Shown here piece after piece: positions 7,983 to 17,649 of a stretch of 64,000 nt of DNA. A program made the position numbers and the translations under genes. The stretch is from Martinezella hainanensis. Lineage in GTDB: Bacteria > Pseudomonadota > Alphaproteobacteria > Rhizobiales > Rhizobiaceae. The notes beneath the pieces are model-generated. The model saw only the letters and a list, made by a program, of their open reading frames with translations. It did no database searches and had not been told where the DNA came from. How positions within the stretch are numbered: the stretch's first letter is position 1; each line of letters starts with the position of its first letter. The stretch spans positions 310,001 to 374,000 of the forward strand of contig NZ_FMAC01000007.1 in the NCBI RefSeq assembly GCF_900094555.1. Reading direction: 5' to 3'.

Positions 7983-9509
7983 GTGGACGTGCCAGAGACA
8001 GTCGATGATGCCATCCTGAAGCTGGAAGGAATAGGCAAGCGCTTTCCGGGCGTCGTGGCGCTGAAGGATGTCTCGATAGAGATCGGCCGCGGCAGGGGTC
8101 ACATACTTCTTGGCGAAAACGGCGCCGGAAAATCGACCCTGATCAATCTGCTTGGCGGCGTCTTCAAGCCGGACGACGGCCGCATCCTGTTTGACGGCGA
8201 AGCCTATCATCCATCCTCGCCGCTGGAGGCATTCAAGGCGGGCATCCGGGTTATCCACCAGGAACTGCATCCTCTTTCCAATCTCACCGTCGCCGAGAAC
8301 CTGCTTTTTGAGCATCTGCCGCGCGGATACGGCCTGGTGAACTACAAGCAGATGAACGCCAGGGCGGCGGAACTGCTGGCCGAAGTCGGCCTCAACGTGG
8401 CACCGACGACGCTTGCCAGCAGCTTGAGCGTCGCCCAGCTTCAGCTCCTCGAGATCGCCAAGGCGCTCTCCAACGAAAGCAAGCTTCTGGTCCTCGATGA
8501 ACCGACGGCGACCTTGACCTCCAAGGAAGTTGACCGTCTCTTTGAGATTCTGAAGCGGCTGAAGGCGCGCGGCGTCACCACGCTCTACATATCGCACCGG
8601 CTCGAGGAGATCTTCGAGGTGGGCGACGACGTGACCATCCTGCGCGACGGACAGCACGTGATTACGCGGCCGCTCGAAGGGCTCGGCATTCCGAAAATCG
8701 TTGAACTCATGGTCGGGCGTGAACTCGCGAAGCACGACGCCTTCCGCGGCGACAGCACCATATCCGGCGAGGCGCTTGGCGTCTCCGGCCTGAAGGTGAC
8801 GCGCCACAGCCCGGAGCTGTCATTTTCCGTCGCCAAGGGAGAAATCGTCGGCATTGCCGGGCTTGTTGGCAGCGGCCGCACCGAGGCGGTTCGCGCCATA
8901 TTTGGCGCTGACGCCAAGGCTGCCGGCGAAATCCGTGTGGACGGCGAGGCGATCGATATCACGTCGCCGAAGGATGCGGTGGCTGCGGGACTGTGCCTGG
9001 CAACGGAAGACCGCAAGATTCAAGGGTTGATGCTCGACCTTAGCTGCGCCGAGAACACCACCATCACCGATCTTGGCAAGGTCTCCCGCAACGGCTTGAT
9101 CATCCGCAAGCAGGAAGACGGCCATTCGCAACGCCTGGTGCGCGAACTCAGGATCAAGACACCATCCATCCATCAGGCCGTCAGGACCTTCTCAGGTGGC
9201 AACCAGCAAAAGGTGGTCATCGCCAAATGGCTGTTTCGCGGTCCCAAAGTGCTGATCTTCGACGAGCCGACGCGCGGCATCGATGTCGGTGCCAAGGCGG
9301 AAATCTACGAGCTTCTGTGGAAATTTGCCGCCGAGGGAAAAGGCGTTCTGGTCGTGTCTTCGGACTTGCCGGAACTCATGAGCATTTGCCACCGCATCAT
9401 CGTCTTCTCGGACGGCAAGATAGCCGGGGAAATAGCCCGGGAGCACTTTGACGAGAGCAGGATCCTCTCACTCGCTTACAAGGAGTACAGTCGTGTCCGG
9501 CAACATTGA
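7983..9509 (+). CDS. Ribose-type ABC importer ATPase with two nucleotide-binding domains
   Basis: RbsA/MglA-like ATPase of about 508 residues, the usual length for these tandem proteins. Domain 1 has Walker A GENGAGKST near residue 39, a signature around LSVAQLQLLEIAKAL and Walker B LLVLDEPTA. Domain 2 has the degenerate Walker A GLVGSGRTE, the signature FSGGNQQKVVIAKWL and Walker B LIFDEPTRGID. The start is uncertain: GTG at 7983 and GTG at 7989 are both possible and neither has an ideal ribosome site. It overlaps the permease by 17 bases. Confidence 0.93.
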   Translation: MDVPETVDDAILKLEGIGKRFPGVVALKDVSIEIGRGRGHILLGENGAGKSTLINLLGGVFKPDDGRILFDGEAYHPSSPLEAFKAGIRVIHQELHPLSNLTVAENLLFEHLPRGYGLVNYKQMNARAAELLAEVGLNVAPTTLASSLSVAQLQLLEIAKALSNESKLLVLDEPTATLTSKEVDRLFEILKRLKARGVTTLYISHRLEEIFEVGDDVTILRDGQHVITRPLEGLGIPKIVELMVGRELAKHDAFRGDSTISGEALGVSGLKVTRHSPELSFSVAKGEIVGIAGLVGSGRTEAVRAIFGADAKAAGEIRVDGEAIDITSPKDAVAAGLCLATEDRKIQGLMLDLSCAENTTITDLGKVSRNGLIIRKQEDGHSQRLVRELRIKTPSIHQAVRTFSGGNQQKVVIAKWLFRGPKVLIFDEPTRGIDVGAKAEIYELLWKFAAEGKGVLVVSSDLPELMSICHRIIVFSDGKIAGEIAREHFDESRILSLAYKEYSRVRQH

Positions 9510-10515
9510 AAAGACGACCGAGGCGAAAGAGGCCAGCGTCTGGGACAAGCTCATCCGGATCTCGATGAAAGAGGCCGGCGTCGCCATCGCTCTCGTCCTG
9601 ATTTTGATCTTCTTCTCGCTGACGGCGCCGTATTTCGCGACGCCGGAGAATTTCCTGAAGATCTTCGTGCAGATCGCCATCAACACGGTGCTCGCCGCCG
9701 GCATGACCTTCGTCATCCTCACGGGCGGTATCGATCTTTCCGTCGGGTCACTGCTTGCCCTTTGCACAGTCATCGGCGCGACGATCATGATCGACCCGAG
9801 GTTTTCTCCGTGGCAGGCGATCGTTCTTGCTTCGCTCGCCTCGATGGGCGCCGGCGCGATCCTGGGTGCCATCAACGGATGGATCTGCGAGAAATGGAAA
9901 CTTCCATCCTTCATCGTCACGCTCGGCATGCTCAACGTCGCAAGCGGCCTGGCGCGCGTCGTCAGCGACAACTCCACCATCACCGGCCTGCCGCAACCCT
10001 TTGTCGATTTCGGCAATCTGATCTTCTGGGGCGTCTTTCCGTCGATCTTCCTGATCGCAATCGTCGTCGTCCTCATCGGCTGGTTCGTGCTGCGCTACAC
10101 GGTGTTCGGACGTTTCGTCTTCGCGATCGGGACGAACGAGGAGGCTGTCCGCCTGTCAGGGCATGAACCGAAGAGATACAAGATCGCAGTCTTCACCATT
10201 TCCGGACTGACCGCCGGCATTGCAGCCATGGTCTACCTGCTCCGTCTCAATGTCGGCAGCCCGGTTGCAGGCATCGGCTATGAACTGAACGCCATCGCAG
10301 CCGTCATCATCGGCGGCACCAGCCTTTCCGGCGGCAAGGGATCGATCATCGGAACGCTTGTTGGAGCCTGCATCCTGCAGGTGCTGTCCACGGGGCTGCA
10401 GCTACTCGGCGCCGACGACAACATCAAGCCGATCGTCATCGGCGCCGTCATCGTTCTGGCCGTCATTCTCGACAGCTATCGCGGCCGGCTGATGCGGATA
10501 TTGGAGAGCCGCTGA
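9493..10515 (+). CDS. Ribose-type ABC importer permease
   Basis: An RbsC-like inner-membrane permease of 340 residues. The GTG at 9493 is chosen because AAGGAG lies 7 bases upstream inside the ATPase gene; an earlier ATG at 9448 has no such site. About ten hydrophobic segments are visible. Family motifs include GMTFVILTGGIDLSVGS and the C-terminal AVIIGGTSLSGGKGSIIGT. It presumably works as a homodimer with the ATPase and the binding protein at 6832. A hairpin spans its stop codon. Confidence 0.92.
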   Translation: MSGNIEKTTEAKEASVWDKLIRISMKEAGVAIALVLILIFFSLTAPYFATPENFLKIFVQIAINTVLAAGMTFVILTGGIDLSVGSLLALCTVIGATIMIDPRFSPWQAIVLASLASMGAGAILGAINGWICEKWKLPSFIVTLGMLNVASGLARVVSDNSTITGLPQPFVDFGNLIFWGVFPSIFLIAIVVVLIGWFVLRYTVFGRFVFAIGTNEEAVRLSGHEPKRYKIAVFTISGLTAGIAAMVYLLRLNVGSPVAGIGYELNAIAAVIIGGTSLSGGKGSIIGTLVGACILQVLSTGLQLLGADDNIKPIVIGAVIVLAVILDSYRGRLMRILESR

Positions 10516-10529
10516 CGAGGCGGCTCTCC
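10503..10529 (+). terminator. Hairpin over the permease stop codon, possible terminator
   Basis: A perfect 10-base-pair stem, GGAGAGCCGC (10503-10512) with GCGGCTCTCC (10520-10529), and a 7-base loop that contains the stop codon. No uridine run follows. It lies between convergent operons (next stop at 10568 on the other strand), where a bidirectional barrier is expected. Confidence 0.6.
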
Positions 10530-10567
10530 TGAGCAAGGCGGTAGTCCAACAGAGCCGAACTTTGCCG

Positions 10568-13500
10568 TCAGCTCCGCTGCAACTTCCAGGTCCGGATTTC
10601 GAACGGCATGATGTCGGCGGGGCCGGTGCGTTCGATCGGCTCTTCGAGGATGTTCAGCGGCCCCGATGTCTGCCATCCCGACGGCAGGGTCAGCGACAGG
10701 CGGCCGCGCCGGCCGGCTGGTTCGTAAAGCCTCAGGACAAGGCCCTCCCCTTCCTCGGCCGGCTTCAGGCCCGAAAAGGCGACCGGTATGCCTTCGATGC
10801 CGAGCGGCGACGAGGTGCCGGCCGCAAGACCGCTGGCCTCGATGCTGACCAGCGGCTGATTGAGATCGATCGCCTCCGGCAGAACGCCACCTTCATACCA
10901 GGCGCCCTCATGTGGCATCAGCGCATAGGTGAAGCTCTGCTGACCTTCATCGGCAAGCGGATCGGGATAGATCGGTGAGCGCACGAGGCTCATGCCGAGG
11001 AGATTACCGCGAGCGCTGTGGCCGTATTTGGCGTTGTTGAGCAGGGCGACGCCGAAGCCGGGCTCGCTCAGATCGACAAAGCGGTGCGCCGCCGCCTCGA
11101 ACATCGCCTGCTCCCAGGACGTATTGGTGTGGGTTTGCCGCTCGACGATACCGAAGGCGCATTCGAAAGTCGCGGTACGCGACCGCACGGCAACCGGGTT
11201 CAGGGTTCTGAGCAAAGTGCGCCGGTCGTGCCAGTCGATGGTCGTTTCGATATCCAGCCTGTGGGCATTGGCCGTCAGAACATAGAGCTGGGTCACGGTC
11301 GAGTGGCGATATCGATTGACGACGCGGATCGCGGCGCGATGCGGCCCCTCCTCGACCAGGGTAATGCTCTCCGGCTGATCGAGCCGGATACCTTTCTCGG
11401 CATAATCGGCATCCACGTCCCAGGCATCCCAGTTGCGCGGCTTGTCTGCGGGATAGGCCCAGAGCTGGTTGGCTGCCCCCTCGATCGCCTCCCGCCCGGT
11501 CGCCTTGTGAACAAGGCTTGATACGGCACCATCCTTGCCGATGACAACGGACAGATGCTCGTTCTCGAGATGATGGGTATCGGCTTTGAGCCCACCGGCG
11601 GGCTTCAGCGCTTTGCGATCGAAAACCGCGACGGAAAGAGGCGCAACGGAATCGGCCGAAGCCAGGACCGTTCCATCCGATAGGGTTGCGGTGAGCGGGC
11701 GCGGCGAAAGCGACGGGTTGACGACAACAAGCGCATCCGCAACACCGCCTGCCGGAAGATGGGCCGACAGCACCTTCAAAGCCTTGGCCTGCTCTGCCTT
11801 GGCATTGCCGATCACGCCATCAAGTTCGCGCTCGGCATCGACATAGACCTCGCGGATACTGGACCCCGGCAAGATATCGTGAAACTCGTTCTTCAGAACG
11901 ACCCGCCAATCCGCCTCGAGGCTTTGAGGTTTGGCAGCACCCAGCATATGGGCGAGCGAGGCCAGCGTCTCCGCCGTGATCAGGGCGCGTTCGGCCTGGC
12001 GGTGCTTGCGCTTGACGCCGCTTTGCGACGTCAGCGTCGCGCGGTGCAGTTCGAGGTAGATTTCGCCATCCCAGACCGGCAGCTGCTTTTGCGCCGCGGT
12101 GCGATGAGCCCCTTCATAATAGCTCTTCACCGTGCCCCAGCGTGCCCTGGGGATCGCAGGAAAGTCCCGCAACTGCACTTCGCGCTCGACCATCTCAGGC
12201 GTGACGCCGCCACCGCCGTCGCCATAGCCGACGGCCAGCAGCGATGTGTCGTGCTCGGTCTTGCCGCGAAAATTCTTCCACGTCGGCACGAAGCAATCCG
12301 GCTGCACGAAGCCGTTATATCCTTGCATGGGATTGTCGAACGTATGGGTCAGAACCTTGCTGCCGTCGAGCCCCTTCCACCAGAACAGGTCGGATGGAAT
12401 ATGATTGGTCTCGCTCCAGTTCACCTTGATCGTGAAGAAGCTGTCGATACCTCCGAGCCTGAGGATCTGCGGCAAGGCGCCTGAAAAGCCGAAGCAATCG
12501 GGCAGCCAGCAGACGCTATGGCGCAGACCGAAATGCTTTTCGAAAAAGCGCTGGCCATAGAGAACCTGGCGCACCAGGCTCTCGCCTGTCGGCATATTGG
12601 TATCGGGCTCGACCCACATGCCGCCGACGGTTTCCCACTTGCCATCGGCCACCTTCTTCTTGATCCGTTCCAGCAATTCCGGATCATCTTCCTCCATCTG
12701 CGCATAATAATGGGCAGTCGACTGGTTGAACCGGAAGTCGTCGGAGCGTTCCATCAGCGAAAGCGCGGTGTTGAAGGTGCGGCGCATCTTGCGGCGCGTC
12801 TCGCCATAGGGCCAAAGCCACGCCAGATCGATATGGGCATGGCCGGTCAACAACAGCTCGCCGTTTTGCGGAAAACGCTTCTGCAGCTCTTTCAGCTGCG
12901 CGAGCAGACGATCATAGGCAGCGGCCGCCGAGGCGCTCTGCGCTTCGTTGAGACCGGCTGGATTATCCTGAAGCTCCGGCAGCTCCCATATCTTCCGCTG
13001 CATCGCTGCGGTTGACGTGCGCGAGATATAGGCTGGCGTGTCCGAGGGCCAGTCCAGGCTGCGAAGCGCCTGTTCGGCCGCATCGATCAGATGCGGCACG
13101 ACTTCGTGATCATCGAGGATATCGGCCGCCTCGCTGATCTGCTGCAACAGGAGATGCAACCTGTGGGCTGGTTCATCCAGCCAGATCAATCGCGCCTTGT
13201 TCAGCTTCGGTACCCTGTTCGGCTCTCCGAAAGGAAACCGCGCGACGCTCTCGGTTGCAATCGAGAATTCCCAGTGCTTGAGCGGAAACTCCTGGTGATA
13301 GGGGTCGAGCCCGAACGTCTCGGTATGGCCATCGGGATAACGCAGCGTCAACAGGCTCTCACCCCCAAGATCGAGCTGCAGACGGGTCTGTTCAAGCGGC
13401 CAGTCTTGCGGCACCGTTGCCGTGGCAGCGAAGCGAACCGTTCCCTTACGGTGCGGCCAATCCTGATGATGCGCAATAGGCTCCCCGTCAAACGTCCAGC

Positions 13501-13594
13501 CGTCGATCGTAAGGCTTTGCCTGTCGCGCCAATGCGCAAGCTCTGCAGTGCGGACTTTCAGGCGATCAAGGCGTTGGGCAATAGAGAGAGACAT
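10568..13594 (-). CDS. GH38 alpha-mannosidase
   Basis: A 1008-residue cytoplasmic glycosidase removing alpha-linked mannose from oligosaccharides or glycosides. The catalytic domain has the GH38 zinc-site motif GHAHIDLAWLWPYGETRRK and the LPDCFGFSGALPQIL segment whose Asp is the expected nucleophile. N-terminal beta domain and C-terminal GH38 beta domains are of normal size, and no signal peptide is visible. The start at 13594 has AGGA 6 bases upstream; a frame 16 codons longer is less likely. The promoter at 13704-13735 is nearly the same as that of the ABC importer at 16283, so the enzyme probably acts on what that importer brings in. Confidence 0.94.
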   Translation of the reverse strand: MSLSIAQRLDRLKVRTAELAHWRDRQSLTIDGWTFDGEPIAHHQDWPHRKGTVRFAATATVPQDWPLEQTRLQLDLGGESLLTLRYPDGHTETFGLDPYHQEFPLKHWEFSIATESVARFPFGEPNRVPKLNKARLIWLDEPAHRLHLLLQQISEAADILDDHEVVPHLIDAAEQALRSLDWPSDTPAYISRTSTAAMQRKIWELPELQDNPAGLNEAQSASAAAAYDRLLAQLKELQKRFPQNGELLLTGHAHIDLAWLWPYGETRRKMRRTFNTALSLMERSDDFRFNQSTAHYYAQMEEDDPELLERIKKKVADGKWETVGGMWVEPDTNMPTGESLVRQVLYGQRFFEKHFGLRHSVCWLPDCFGFSGALPQILRLGGIDSFFTIKVNWSETNHIPSDLFWWKGLDGSKVLTHTFDNPMQGYNGFVQPDCFVPTWKNFRGKTEHDTSLLAVGYGDGGGGVTPEMVEREVQLRDFPAIPRARWGTVKSYYEGAHRTAAQKQLPVWDGEIYLELHRATLTSQSGVKRKHRQAERALITAETLASLAHMLGAAKPQSLEADWRVVLKNEFHDILPGSSIREVYVDAERELDGVIGNAKAEQAKALKVLSAHLPAGGVADALVVVNPSLSPRPLTATLSDGTVLASADSVAPLSVAVFDRKALKPAGGLKADTHHLENEHLSVVIGKDGAVSSLVHKATGREAIEGAANQLWAYPADKPRNWDAWDVDADYAEKGIRLDQPESITLVEEGPHRAAIRVVNRYRHSTVTQLYVLTANAHRLDIETTIDWHDRRTLLRTLNPVAVRSRTATFECAFGIVERQTHTNTSWEQAMFEAAAHRFVDLSEPGFGVALLNNAKYGHSARGNLLGMSLVRSPIYPDPLADEGQQSFTYALMPHEGAWYEGGVLPEAIDLNQPLVSIEASGLAAGTSSPLGIEGIPVAFSGLKPAEEGEGLVLRLYEPAGRRGRLSLTLPSGWQTSGPLNILEEPIERTGPADIMPFEIRTWKLQRS

Positions 13595-13703
13595 GGCGGG
13601 TCCTATCGGAAGATCGGCAACTGACGGCGGAGGAGAGAACATATCAGCGCAAACAGGTCGCAGGCCCTGCGTCCCATCTCCTCCAAGCGGATCGCATAGC
13701 CCG

Positions 13704-13735
13704 GTTTAGATTAAGTAACTTTGTTTTGGCGTCAA
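13704..13735 (-). promoter_or_regulatory. Promoter/operator of the alpha-mannosidase gene
   Basis: Read leftward, the -35 is TTGACG and the -10 is TAATCT with a 16-base spacer. The spacer and -10 region contain AAAGTTACTTAATCTAA. In total 27 of 32 positions match the element at 16176-16207 in front of the carbohydrate ABC operon, far beyond what two promoters need to share. This is a probable ROK-regulator operator. Confidence 0.75.
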
Positions 13736-13806
13736 GCGCACAAGAAATAAGTTGCGAGAGTTTTGTCCGTGATACACAAGCGTGAAGGTACGCAAGGAAA
13801 TCGGCT

Positions 13807-14943
13807 ATGCGGTATCTTCGATCCGGGCCACGACGGCATCTGCCGGAGGAGACGGACGTTACGCGGGGTAAGACACTCGGTCTGCGGTCGGGAGAAATCG
13901 CCGACAGAAACATCCGCGTCATCCTGGAGGCAATCCGGCGCCACGGTCCCCTGACCCGCATGGAGCTCGGAAAGCATTCCGGACTGACCGGGCCGGGGAT
14001 CACCAACATTCTGCGCCGGCTTGGCGATGAAGGGCTGGTGACGTCGCATCGGCGCAATGGCGCCGGCGGCGGTGCGACGTCAACGGAATTTGCACTGCGG
14101 CCCGAAGGAGCCTTCTCGCTCGGTGTCAGGGTTCGCCGGAGCCGCGGCGAAGCCGTACTGATCGACCTCAGTGGCCAGGTTCATGATCGCACCTATTTTC
14201 CGGTAGCGGCAAGGTCAAGAGTGGCCTCGGTTCTGTCAGTCGTCGAAGCCATGATGGCGCGTCACACCGGCGCGGCGATCATCGGCTTGGGAATAGGCTC
14301 GAATGACTGGAGCCCGGAAGAAAGCGACCAGCTGGATGCCGCATCGAAATTCCCGCGCAGCTATGTCGAGAACGAATGCACGGCAAGCCTGCTCGCCGAG
14401 CGCACGATCGGTACGCCGGCGCCGAAAGGCGGGCTCGCAATGATTATCATCGACGAGGATGTCCAGGCCGGCTTCCTCGTTCGCGGCATTCCCTACTCGG
14501 GCGTTCATGGACGCGCGGGCAATATCGGCGACATGCGCACCGGCCCCGACAATATCCGTTTGAACACGGTCGTCGGCTTCGATGCGCTGCGCAGATTGAT
14601 GAGCGACGATGAATTCAGACGCATTCTGGCGGGCGAGGAGCCGGCTTCCCCGCTGCTGACGCCGTGGATACGCGAGGCAGCAAGCCACCTTCTTGACCCG
14701 ATCATCGCGATTGCCGGCTTCATTGCTCCAAGCGTCATCATGATCGGCGGCGACCTGCCGCGAGGCGTCATCGAGGCGCTGATCCATCAGCTTTCCGTCG
14801 AGCGCCGCGACACGTCGAAAAGGCCCTTCCTGACGCCCTGGATTTCGCCGATGAAACCCGCAAGCTTCAGCGGTGGCGGCGTGGCGCTGGGGGCGGCACT
14901 GCTGCCTTTCCTCAACACCCTGCTGCCACCGGTTTCCGCCTGA
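13807..14943 (+). CDS. ROK-family transcriptional regulator, degenerate sugar-kinase fold
   Basis: A 378-residue NagC/XylR-type repressor. The N-terminal winged helix-turn-helix is LTRMELGKHSGLTGPGITNI followed by ILRRLGDEGLV. The C-terminal ROK domain is recognisable (VENECTASLLAER, IIIDEDVQAGFLVRG), but the usual GE-x-GH motif is replaced by GNIGDM and the Cys-x-Cys zinc motif is missing, so kinase activity is unlikely. AAGGA stands 8 bases before ATG. It is divergent from the mannosidase and lies next to that gene's operator, which makes it the leading candidate repressor for the two matching sites. Confidence 0.88.
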   Translation: MRYLRSGPRRHLPEETDVTRGKTLGLRSGEIADRNIRVILEAIRRHGPLTRMELGKHSGLTGPGITNILRRLGDEGLVTSHRRNGAGGGATSTEFALRPEGAFSLGVRVRRSRGEAVLIDLSGQVHDRTYFPVAARSRVASVLSVVEAMMARHTGAAIIGLGIGSNDWSPEESDQLDAASKFPRSYVENECTASLLAERTIGTPAPKGGLAMIIIDEDVQAGFLVRGIPYSGVHGRAGNIGDMRTGPDNIRLNTVVGFDALRRLMSDDEFRRILAGEEPASPLLTPWIREAASHLLDPIIAIAGFIAPSVIMIGGDLPRGVIEALIHQLSVERRDTSKRPFLTPWISPMKPASFSGGGVALGAALLPFLNTLLPPVSA

Positions 14944-14958
14944 CCCACCGTCGCCGGT

Positions 14959-16005
14959 TCAGGCAAGCGCCTCGTCTTTATGGCTGGCATCCGAAGCCAG
15001 CGCCTTGTCCAGAACCTTCTGAATATTGGCCGCTCGGCGGAATGATGGCTCTTGCGTCTTGCCCGCTCTGACGGCCTGGACGAACCGCTGGTAGTTCGTC
15101 TCCACATCATCGAAGGGGATATCGCGCCATGTTGCCGTGTGAACATCTTCGCCAAGGCAGGCTCTAAGCGTCGACTTTCCCGTGTCGTAGATCATCTCGA
15201 TCGAACCCGTCTCGCCATAGACCCTTAGACGCAGTTGATCCATCTGGCCGGCGGCGGTGCGCGTCGCCTGGATCGTGCCAATCGCTCCCGTCGTGAAGTC
15301 GACATTCATCGTGAAACTGTCATTCGCATCGAGATCATATTCGCCGATCTTGTCACCCGGCGCCTTGTTGAAGGTCTTTAGCCGCGCAAAGACATGGGCC
15401 ACGTCGAGCCCGGAACCATAAGAGGCAAAGTCGACGATATGGATGCCGATATCGCCAAGCGCTCCGTTCGAACCGTGCTTCTTGCTGAGGCGCCACAGCC
15501 ATTTGCTCTCCGACTTCCAGTCTCCCCAATGCCTGCCGACAAGCCAGCTCTGCAGATGAGAGGCTTCGACATGCCTCACCTCGCCGATCTCGCCGGCAAG
15601 CACCATTTGCCGACCTTTTTGCAAGGCCGGCGAATTGCGGTAGGTGAAATTCACCATGCCGACCTTACCGGCCTTTTCTATCGCCTCGGTCATTTCCATT
15701 GCCTTGATCGCGTCGGTCGCAAGCGGCTTTTCGCAGAAGACATGCTTGCCAGCCGCAATTGCCAGCAGCGTCGTCGCGTGGTGAACCGCGTCGGGCGTCA
15801 CATTGGCGACGGCATCGAATTCGCCCCAGGCGAGCGCTTCTTGGAGCGAGCTGAAATGATTGGGAATGCCGTGTTCCGAGCAAAAGGCGGCCAATCGCTC
15901 GGGCACGACGTCAACGCCGCCTACGACGCTGACACCCTCGATCTCCTTGAAACTTGCCGCATGCTTGTTGGCCATTCCGCCAGTGCCGAGAATGAGTAGG
16001 CGCAT
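14959..16005 (-). CDS. Gfo/Idh/MocA-family NAD(P)-dependent sugar dehydrogenase
   Basis: A 348-residue cytoplasmic oxidoreductase. The N-terminal Rossmann fold begins LLILGTGGMANKHA. The family signature CEKPLATD follows, with the catalytic Lys, and the C-terminal domain has GDIGIHIVDFASYGSG with the expected catalytic His. The ATG at 16005 is preferred over one four codons earlier because GGAGG lies 5 bases before it. It is convergent with the ROK gene and divergent from the importer. Together with the TIM-barrel isomerase at 20741 this resembles sets that oxidise glycosides or inositols, but the substrate is unknown. Confidence 0.9.
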   Translation of the reverse strand: MRLLILGTGGMANKHAASFKEIEGVSVVGGVDVVPERLAAFCSEHGIPNHFSSLQEALAWGEFDAVANVTPDAVHHATTLLAIAAGKHVFCEKPLATDAIKAMEMTEAIEKAGKVGMVNFTYRNSPALQKGRQMVLAGEIGEVRHVEASHLQSWLVGRHWGDWKSESKWLWRLSKKHGSNGALGDIGIHIVDFASYGSGLDVAHVFARLKTFNKAPGDKIGEYDLDANDSFTMNVDFTTGAIGTIQATRTAAGQMDQLRLRVYGETGSIEMIYDTGKSTLRACLGEDVHTATWRDIPFDDVETNYQRFVQAVRAGKTQEPSFRRAANIQKVLDKALASDASHKDEALA

Positions 16006-16175
16006 CTGATCCTCCATAGATGTCCGGTTCGGCCAGCATCCGCCAGCCAGGGCAAAACCCCGCCGCCCATCGCGGATGCCCGCAATGGCTCGACTATTAT
16101 GCGATCGGGAAATGCGGCTTGAGGCCGCTAGCTGCTGTTGAATGTCGCCAGCATCTCAATCCTCCCGAGCTGCGA

Positions 16176-16207
16176 CTTGACATCAAACCAAAGTAACTTA
16201 ATCTAAT
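16176..16207 (+). promoter_or_regulatory. Promoter/operator of the carbohydrate ABC operon
   Basis: TTGACA (16177-16182), a 16-base spacer and TAATCT (16199-16204). It matches the mannosidase element at 13704-13735 in 27 of 32 positions, including CAAAGT-x-ACTTAATCTAA. The distance to the ATG at 16283 is about 75 bases. Confidence 0.75.
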
Positions 16208-16282
16208 TAATGCAGCATGGAAATGAGGAGAGGTCAACTGGCCACCATGCTGTATCCGTTCAAAATGGGGAGGAGACCCATC

Positions 16283-17581
16283 ATGAAGAGAGCGTTCGTC
16301 AGCGCGCTAGCGCTGAGCACAATGTTGTTTTCAGTGCCTGCCGCATTTGCCCAAGAACTGGCGACAAAGGACAGGATCGGCCTTGCCGACGCGCCGAAAA
16401 CACTCACTGTCCGGCTCACGAACGATAGTCAGAACAATGCCGATCCGGCGATCGCACAGGGCTATCAGAAGCTCTTCGTCGACTTCATCAAGAAACATCC
16501 CGACTGGAAGCTGCAGATGCAGTTCATGTCGGCTGACATCGGCACGGAACAGGCGAAAATGCTTGAACAGGCCAAGGCCGGCAACGCTCCGGATTGCGCC
16601 GCCGTCGACTCCTTCGTCTTGTCGCAGTTCATGGTCAACCATGTGCTTGCCGACTTCACGCCCTATTTCTCGAAGGACGAGGTCGCCGACCTCTTCCCCT
16701 TCATTCGCAACGGCATTACCGACAAGGACCAGACCATCCGCGCCTGGTGGTGGGATACCGATCTTCGCGTGCTCTACCGCAACAAGTCCATCGTTCCCGA
16801 TGCGCCGCAGACCTGGGACGATCTGAAGAAGGCTGGTATCGCTTCCGTCAAGGAAGGGATGGAAGGCATCCTCTTCAACGCCGGCCGCTACGAGGGCTCG
16901 ACCTTCGACTGGCTCGCCAATTATTGGGCGCTCGGCGGCAAGCTCGTCGACGATAGCGGCAAGCCCGTCTTCGGCGAAGGTGAAAACAAGGAAAAATTCC
17001 TCAAGGCGCTCACTTATTACAAGGATCTTGTCGATTCCGGCGCCGCGCCCAAGCGTGTGACCACCATCGGCAACTATGACGACCTGAATGCTGCTGCGGC
17101 CGCAGGAACCACGGCGCTCTTCATCGGCGGCAACTGGCAGCTTGCGCAATTGAAGGCAACACTGGATGCGGACGAGTTCGCCAACTGGACCTTCTCGCCG
17201 ATCCCCGGCCCGACGGCCGATCAGCGCTCCACCGGCACCGGCGGCTGGACGATCGCTTCCTTCAGCAAGGACAAGGACAAGGTCGAGATGTGCGCAAACC
17301 TTGCCCGCGACATCTATATGGGGCCGGGCAACGCGCTGCAGCAGCAATTGCCGACGCGCAAGTCGCTCTTCGACAAGTATGAGGTCTTTGCGACCGAAGC
17401 CAACAAGACCTTCGCGCAGGCGCTCGCCAACGGCCAGGCCCGTCCGGGCGCCCCGATCTATCCGGAAATCTCCAACCAGATCCAGATCATGATGGGTGAC
17501 GTCCTGTCAGGAACCAAGCAGCCAGAAGAGGCCTTGAACGCAGCATTCAAGGCGACGATGGAGGCTTACAAGCGTCTCTAA
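16283..17581 (+). CDS. Carbohydrate ABC importer, extracellular solute-binding protein (family 1)
   Basis: A 432-residue periplasmic receptor. The signal peptide ends at AFA-Q near residue 24. The mature protein has the family-1 sugar-binding fold (DWKLQMQFMSADIGTEQ, PDAPQTWDDLKKAG, ALFIGGNWQ, GTGGWTIASFSKD). GGAGGAG lies 7 bases before the ATG at 16283, so the longer frame from 16217 is rejected. It is the first gene of an operon running to 22672 and its promoter matches that of the alpha-mannosidase, so an alpha-mannoside or other oligosaccharide is the most likely ligand. Confidence 0.93.
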   Translation: MKRAFVSALALSTMLFSVPAAFAQELATKDRIGLADAPKTLTVRLTNDSQNNADPAIAQGYQKLFVDFIKKHPDWKLQMQFMSADIGTEQAKMLEQAKAGNAPDCAAVDSFVLSQFMVNHVLADFTPYFSKDEVADLFPFIRNGITDKDQTIRAWWWDTDLRVLYRNKSIVPDAPQTWDDLKKAGIASVKEGMEGILFNAGRYEGSTFDWLANYWALGGKLVDDSGKPVFGEGENKEKFLKALTYYKDLVDSGAAPKRVTTIGNYDDLNAAAAAGTTALFIGGNWQLAQLKATLDADEFANWTFSPIPGPTADQRSTGTGGWTIASFSKDKDKVEMCANLARDIYMGPGNALQQQLPTRKSLFDKYEVFATEANKTFAQALANGQARPGAPIYPEISNQIQIMMGDVLSGTKQPEEALNAAFKATMEAYKRL

Positions 17582-17593
17582 CGATTGTGATCG

Positions 17594-17619
17594 CGGCAGC
17601 GCCCCTTGCGGGCGCCGCC
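17594..17619 (+). other. Intercistronic hairpin after the solute-binding protein gene
   Basis: GCGCCC (17599-17604) pairs with GGGCGC (17610-17615), extended by four more pairs past one mismatch. It lies between the binding protein and the first permease, the same position as the other intercistronic stems in this window. Confidence 0.55.
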
Positions 17620-17649
17620 GGTAGTGTCAAACCCGGACAGAGAAGCCCA

